Shown: positions 7,914 to 8,888 of the stretch, piece by piece | How positions within the stretch are numbered: the first letter of the stretch is position 1 | How the letters are laid out: the number at the start of each line of letters is the position of its first letter | Assembly: GCA_903871975.1 (NCBI GenBank) | Contig: CAIQIY010000287.1 | Location: 1-8,888, forward strand | Origin: an uncultured Chloroflexota bacterium | GTDB taxonomy: Bacteria; Chloroflexota; Chloroflexia; Chloroflexales; Roseiflexaceae | Length of the DNA: 8,888 bases | Direction of reading: 5' to 3' | The notes under the pieces: generated by a model | Database searches by the model: none | What the model saw: the letters and a program-made list of their open reading frames with translations, nothing else | Told to the model about the DNA's origin: nothing | Made by a program: the position numbers and the translations under genes

Positions 7914-8573
7914 TCACGAGCCCTGATCCATCGCAGCACAGGATGATCCTGCAGCCATCTCGCCCGCTGCCGACACATCCGCCCGCGACAGTGGAGCGAT
8001 CTCATTGCCCCACTGCGTCCATCCATCGCGCGGGAAGCGGGCAAACAGTTCGAGGTATGGCCCAGGCGAGCACGCCTCGATCAGATCGTAGCATTCATCA
8101 GGCTTGCGCGAGTGCTCGCGCTTGGGGCTCGCCAGCAGATTGACCTGGCTACGGCCGGCCGGGAGTGTCCGCAGGCGCCCGCAGACGCCGAACAGCAGCA
8201 ATTCGGTGACATTCCGGAAATAGAAACCCACCCCACGACCATCGGGGCCACCATCACGGCGCGTCTTGTACCACACCAGATTGGTCGTATAACGAAACCC
8301 CCAGGCCGCCATCACCGCCAGCCCATCGGCGAGCAAGGCGTTCGGCACCCAGAGGTACAGATGTGCTGCCCGTGATGCCAGGCCCGCGACCGGCAGTGCG
8401 GCGATCTCGGGCGTGCTGAGTGTCGGATACCGTTGCAACCGACGATGCTCCGGTGCAACTTTGCCGGTACGATTGGCAAAGCGCCATGGCGGATCAGCCA
8501 TGATGGTCGTGAAGCCGGCGGGAGCGCCGTGACGCAGCCCGGCCAGCGTCGAGCGTGCATCGTCATGCTCCAT
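7914..8573 (-). CDS. MT-A70 family adenine-N6 methyltransferase
   Basis: A 219-residue enzyme predicted to transfer methyl from SAM to the N6 of adenine, in bacteria usually in DNA. Visible motifs: catalytic DPPW at 27-30 (IMADPPWRF), YPTLSTPEIAALPV (49-62), LYLWVPNALL (72-81), WGFRYTTNLVWYK (91-103), HSRKPDE (154-160), and SPGPYLELFAR then GWTQWGNE (169-191), which supplies the SAM-binding side. The order, catalytic motif before SAM motif, is that of the beta/MT-A70 group. About 28 C-terminal residues after GNE are Ala/Ser-rich and look unstructured. AGGAG at 8586-8582 is 8 bases from the ATG at 8573. Alternative GTG starts at 8576 and 8582 add one or three residues, and the latter overlaps the upstream stop as GTGA. 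No restriction endonuclease gene is visible beside it, so it may be an orphan methylase. The target site is not known. Confidence 0.9.
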   Translation of the reverse strand: MEHDDARSTLAGLRHGAPAGFTTIMADPPWRFANRTGKVAPEHRRLQRYPTLSTPEIAALPVAGLASRAAHLYLWVPNALLADGLAVMAAWGFRYTTNLVWYKTRRDGGPDGRGVGFYFRNVTELLLFGVCGRLRTLPAGRSQVNLLASPKREHSRKPDECYDLIEACSPGPYLELFARFPRDGWTQWGNEIAPLSRADVSAAGEMAAGSSCAAMDQGS

Positions 8574-8578
8574 CACAA

Positions 8579-8888
8579 TCACTCCTGCCCAGTCGGATCA
8601 TTGAAGCACGTCTGCTCAGCGATCTCAAGCAGGATCGGGATATCCGCAGGATCATGATTGATGCTCCTGAGATAACGATCCAGCGCCTGACGCGGCGTAA
8701 TTCCGTCAATCGTCATATCATCATCGACACCAACAGCGGTACGTGGTGCACGATCGACGGAGATGCCGATATCGGCGACGTACGATGCGCCAGCCGCCTC
8801 CAGACGCCGCCGCAGCTCGATGACGTTCAGCGACACCTTTTGCTCGGCGGTCGCCCGAATCTGGAGGCGCACGACGCTATCAGCGACA
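8579..8888 (-). CDS. C-terminal part of a probable Mre11/SbcD-type DNA repair exonuclease (5' partial)
   Basis: The frame is open to the window edge with no stop and no ribosome site near the GTG at 8872, so this is the last ~102 codons of a longer gene. Readable segments are DSVVRLQIRATAEQ, LNVIELRRRLEAAGASYVADIGISVDRAPRT, ITPRQALDRYLRSINHDP and a final ILLEIAEQ helix. This order (a VVRLxI strand, an ELRRxL helix, a strand of alternating I/V and D/R, then a TPxxALxRYL helix) resembles the C-terminal capping region of Mre11/SbcD-family metallophosphoesterases in Chloroflexota. The catalytic phosphoesterase motifs would lie outside the window, so the call is tentative. The stop overlaps or abuts the MT-A70 start, indicating one operon. 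Otherwise it would be a hypothetical protein. Confidence 0.5.
   Translation of the reverse strand, partial: VADSVVRLQIRATAEQKVSLNVIELRRRLEAAGASYVADIGISVDRAPRTAVGVDDDMTIDGITPRQALDRYLRSINHDPADIPILLEIAEQTCFNDPTGQE
8582..8586 (-). promoter_or_regulatory. Ribosome binding site of the MT-A70 gene inside the upstream gene's end
   Basis: AGGAG lies in the last sense codons of the upstream gene (CAG GAG TGA). It is 8 bases from ATG 8573 and 5 from GTG 8576, but overlaps GTG 8582, so it favours one of the two downstream starts. The arrangement indicates translational coupling between the two genes. Confidence 0.6.

Overview
The window is GC-rich bacterial chromosome with ordinary housekeeping and metabolic genes and no sign of phage, insertion sequence, CRISPR array, tRNA or rRNA. 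The gene flavour fits a filamentous-type Chloroflexota (Roseiflexus/Chloroflexus-like): an F420/flavin LLM-family oxidoreductase beside a dihydropyrimidinase, a MurA-family enzyme with Asp in place of the catalytic Cys, and a glycan-type methyltransferase with a coiled-coil tail. This taxonomic guess is inference from protein style only; no marker gene is present.

Layout, left to right. (1) 1-1992 (+): the 3' three quarters of clpB, entering at the first Walker A motif; the N-terminal domain lies outside the window. (2) 1993-2437: a 445-base gap with a GC hairpin just after clpB and an extended -10 promoter at its right end. (3) 2438-3739 (+): a murA-type enolpyruvyl transferase. (4) 3834-4832 and 4857-6260 (+): a two-gene operon of LLM-class oxidoreductase and dihydropyrimidinase/hydantoinase, with its own promoter. 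(5) 6261-6742: a 482-base gap with hairpins, a CRP-like inverted repeat and a promoter. (6) 6743-7750 (+): a SAM-dependent methyltransferase, visibly less GC-rich than its neighbours. (7) 7914-8573 (-), convergent with it: an MT-A70 adenine methyltransferase, overlapping (8) the C-terminal end (8579-8888, -) of a protein that looks like an Mre11/SbcD-type exonuclease.

Functionally the window is a series of independent units: protein disaggregation (ClpB), peptidoglycan precursor synthesis (MurA), cyclic-amide or pyrimidine catabolism (LLM plus dihydropyrimidinase), a probable surface-glycan or small-molecule methyltransferase, and a DNA-directed pair (nuclease-like plus N6-adenine methyltransferase). 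The three plus-strand units after clpB each carry the same kind of promoter, an extended -10 (TGnTATAnn) with no convincing -35. The points most worth a second look are the Cys-to-Asp MurA (predicted intrinsic fosfomycin resistance), the translationally coupled nuclease/MT-A70 pair, and the roughly three-fold excess of GATC across the window. I did not find a clearly new multi-gene system.
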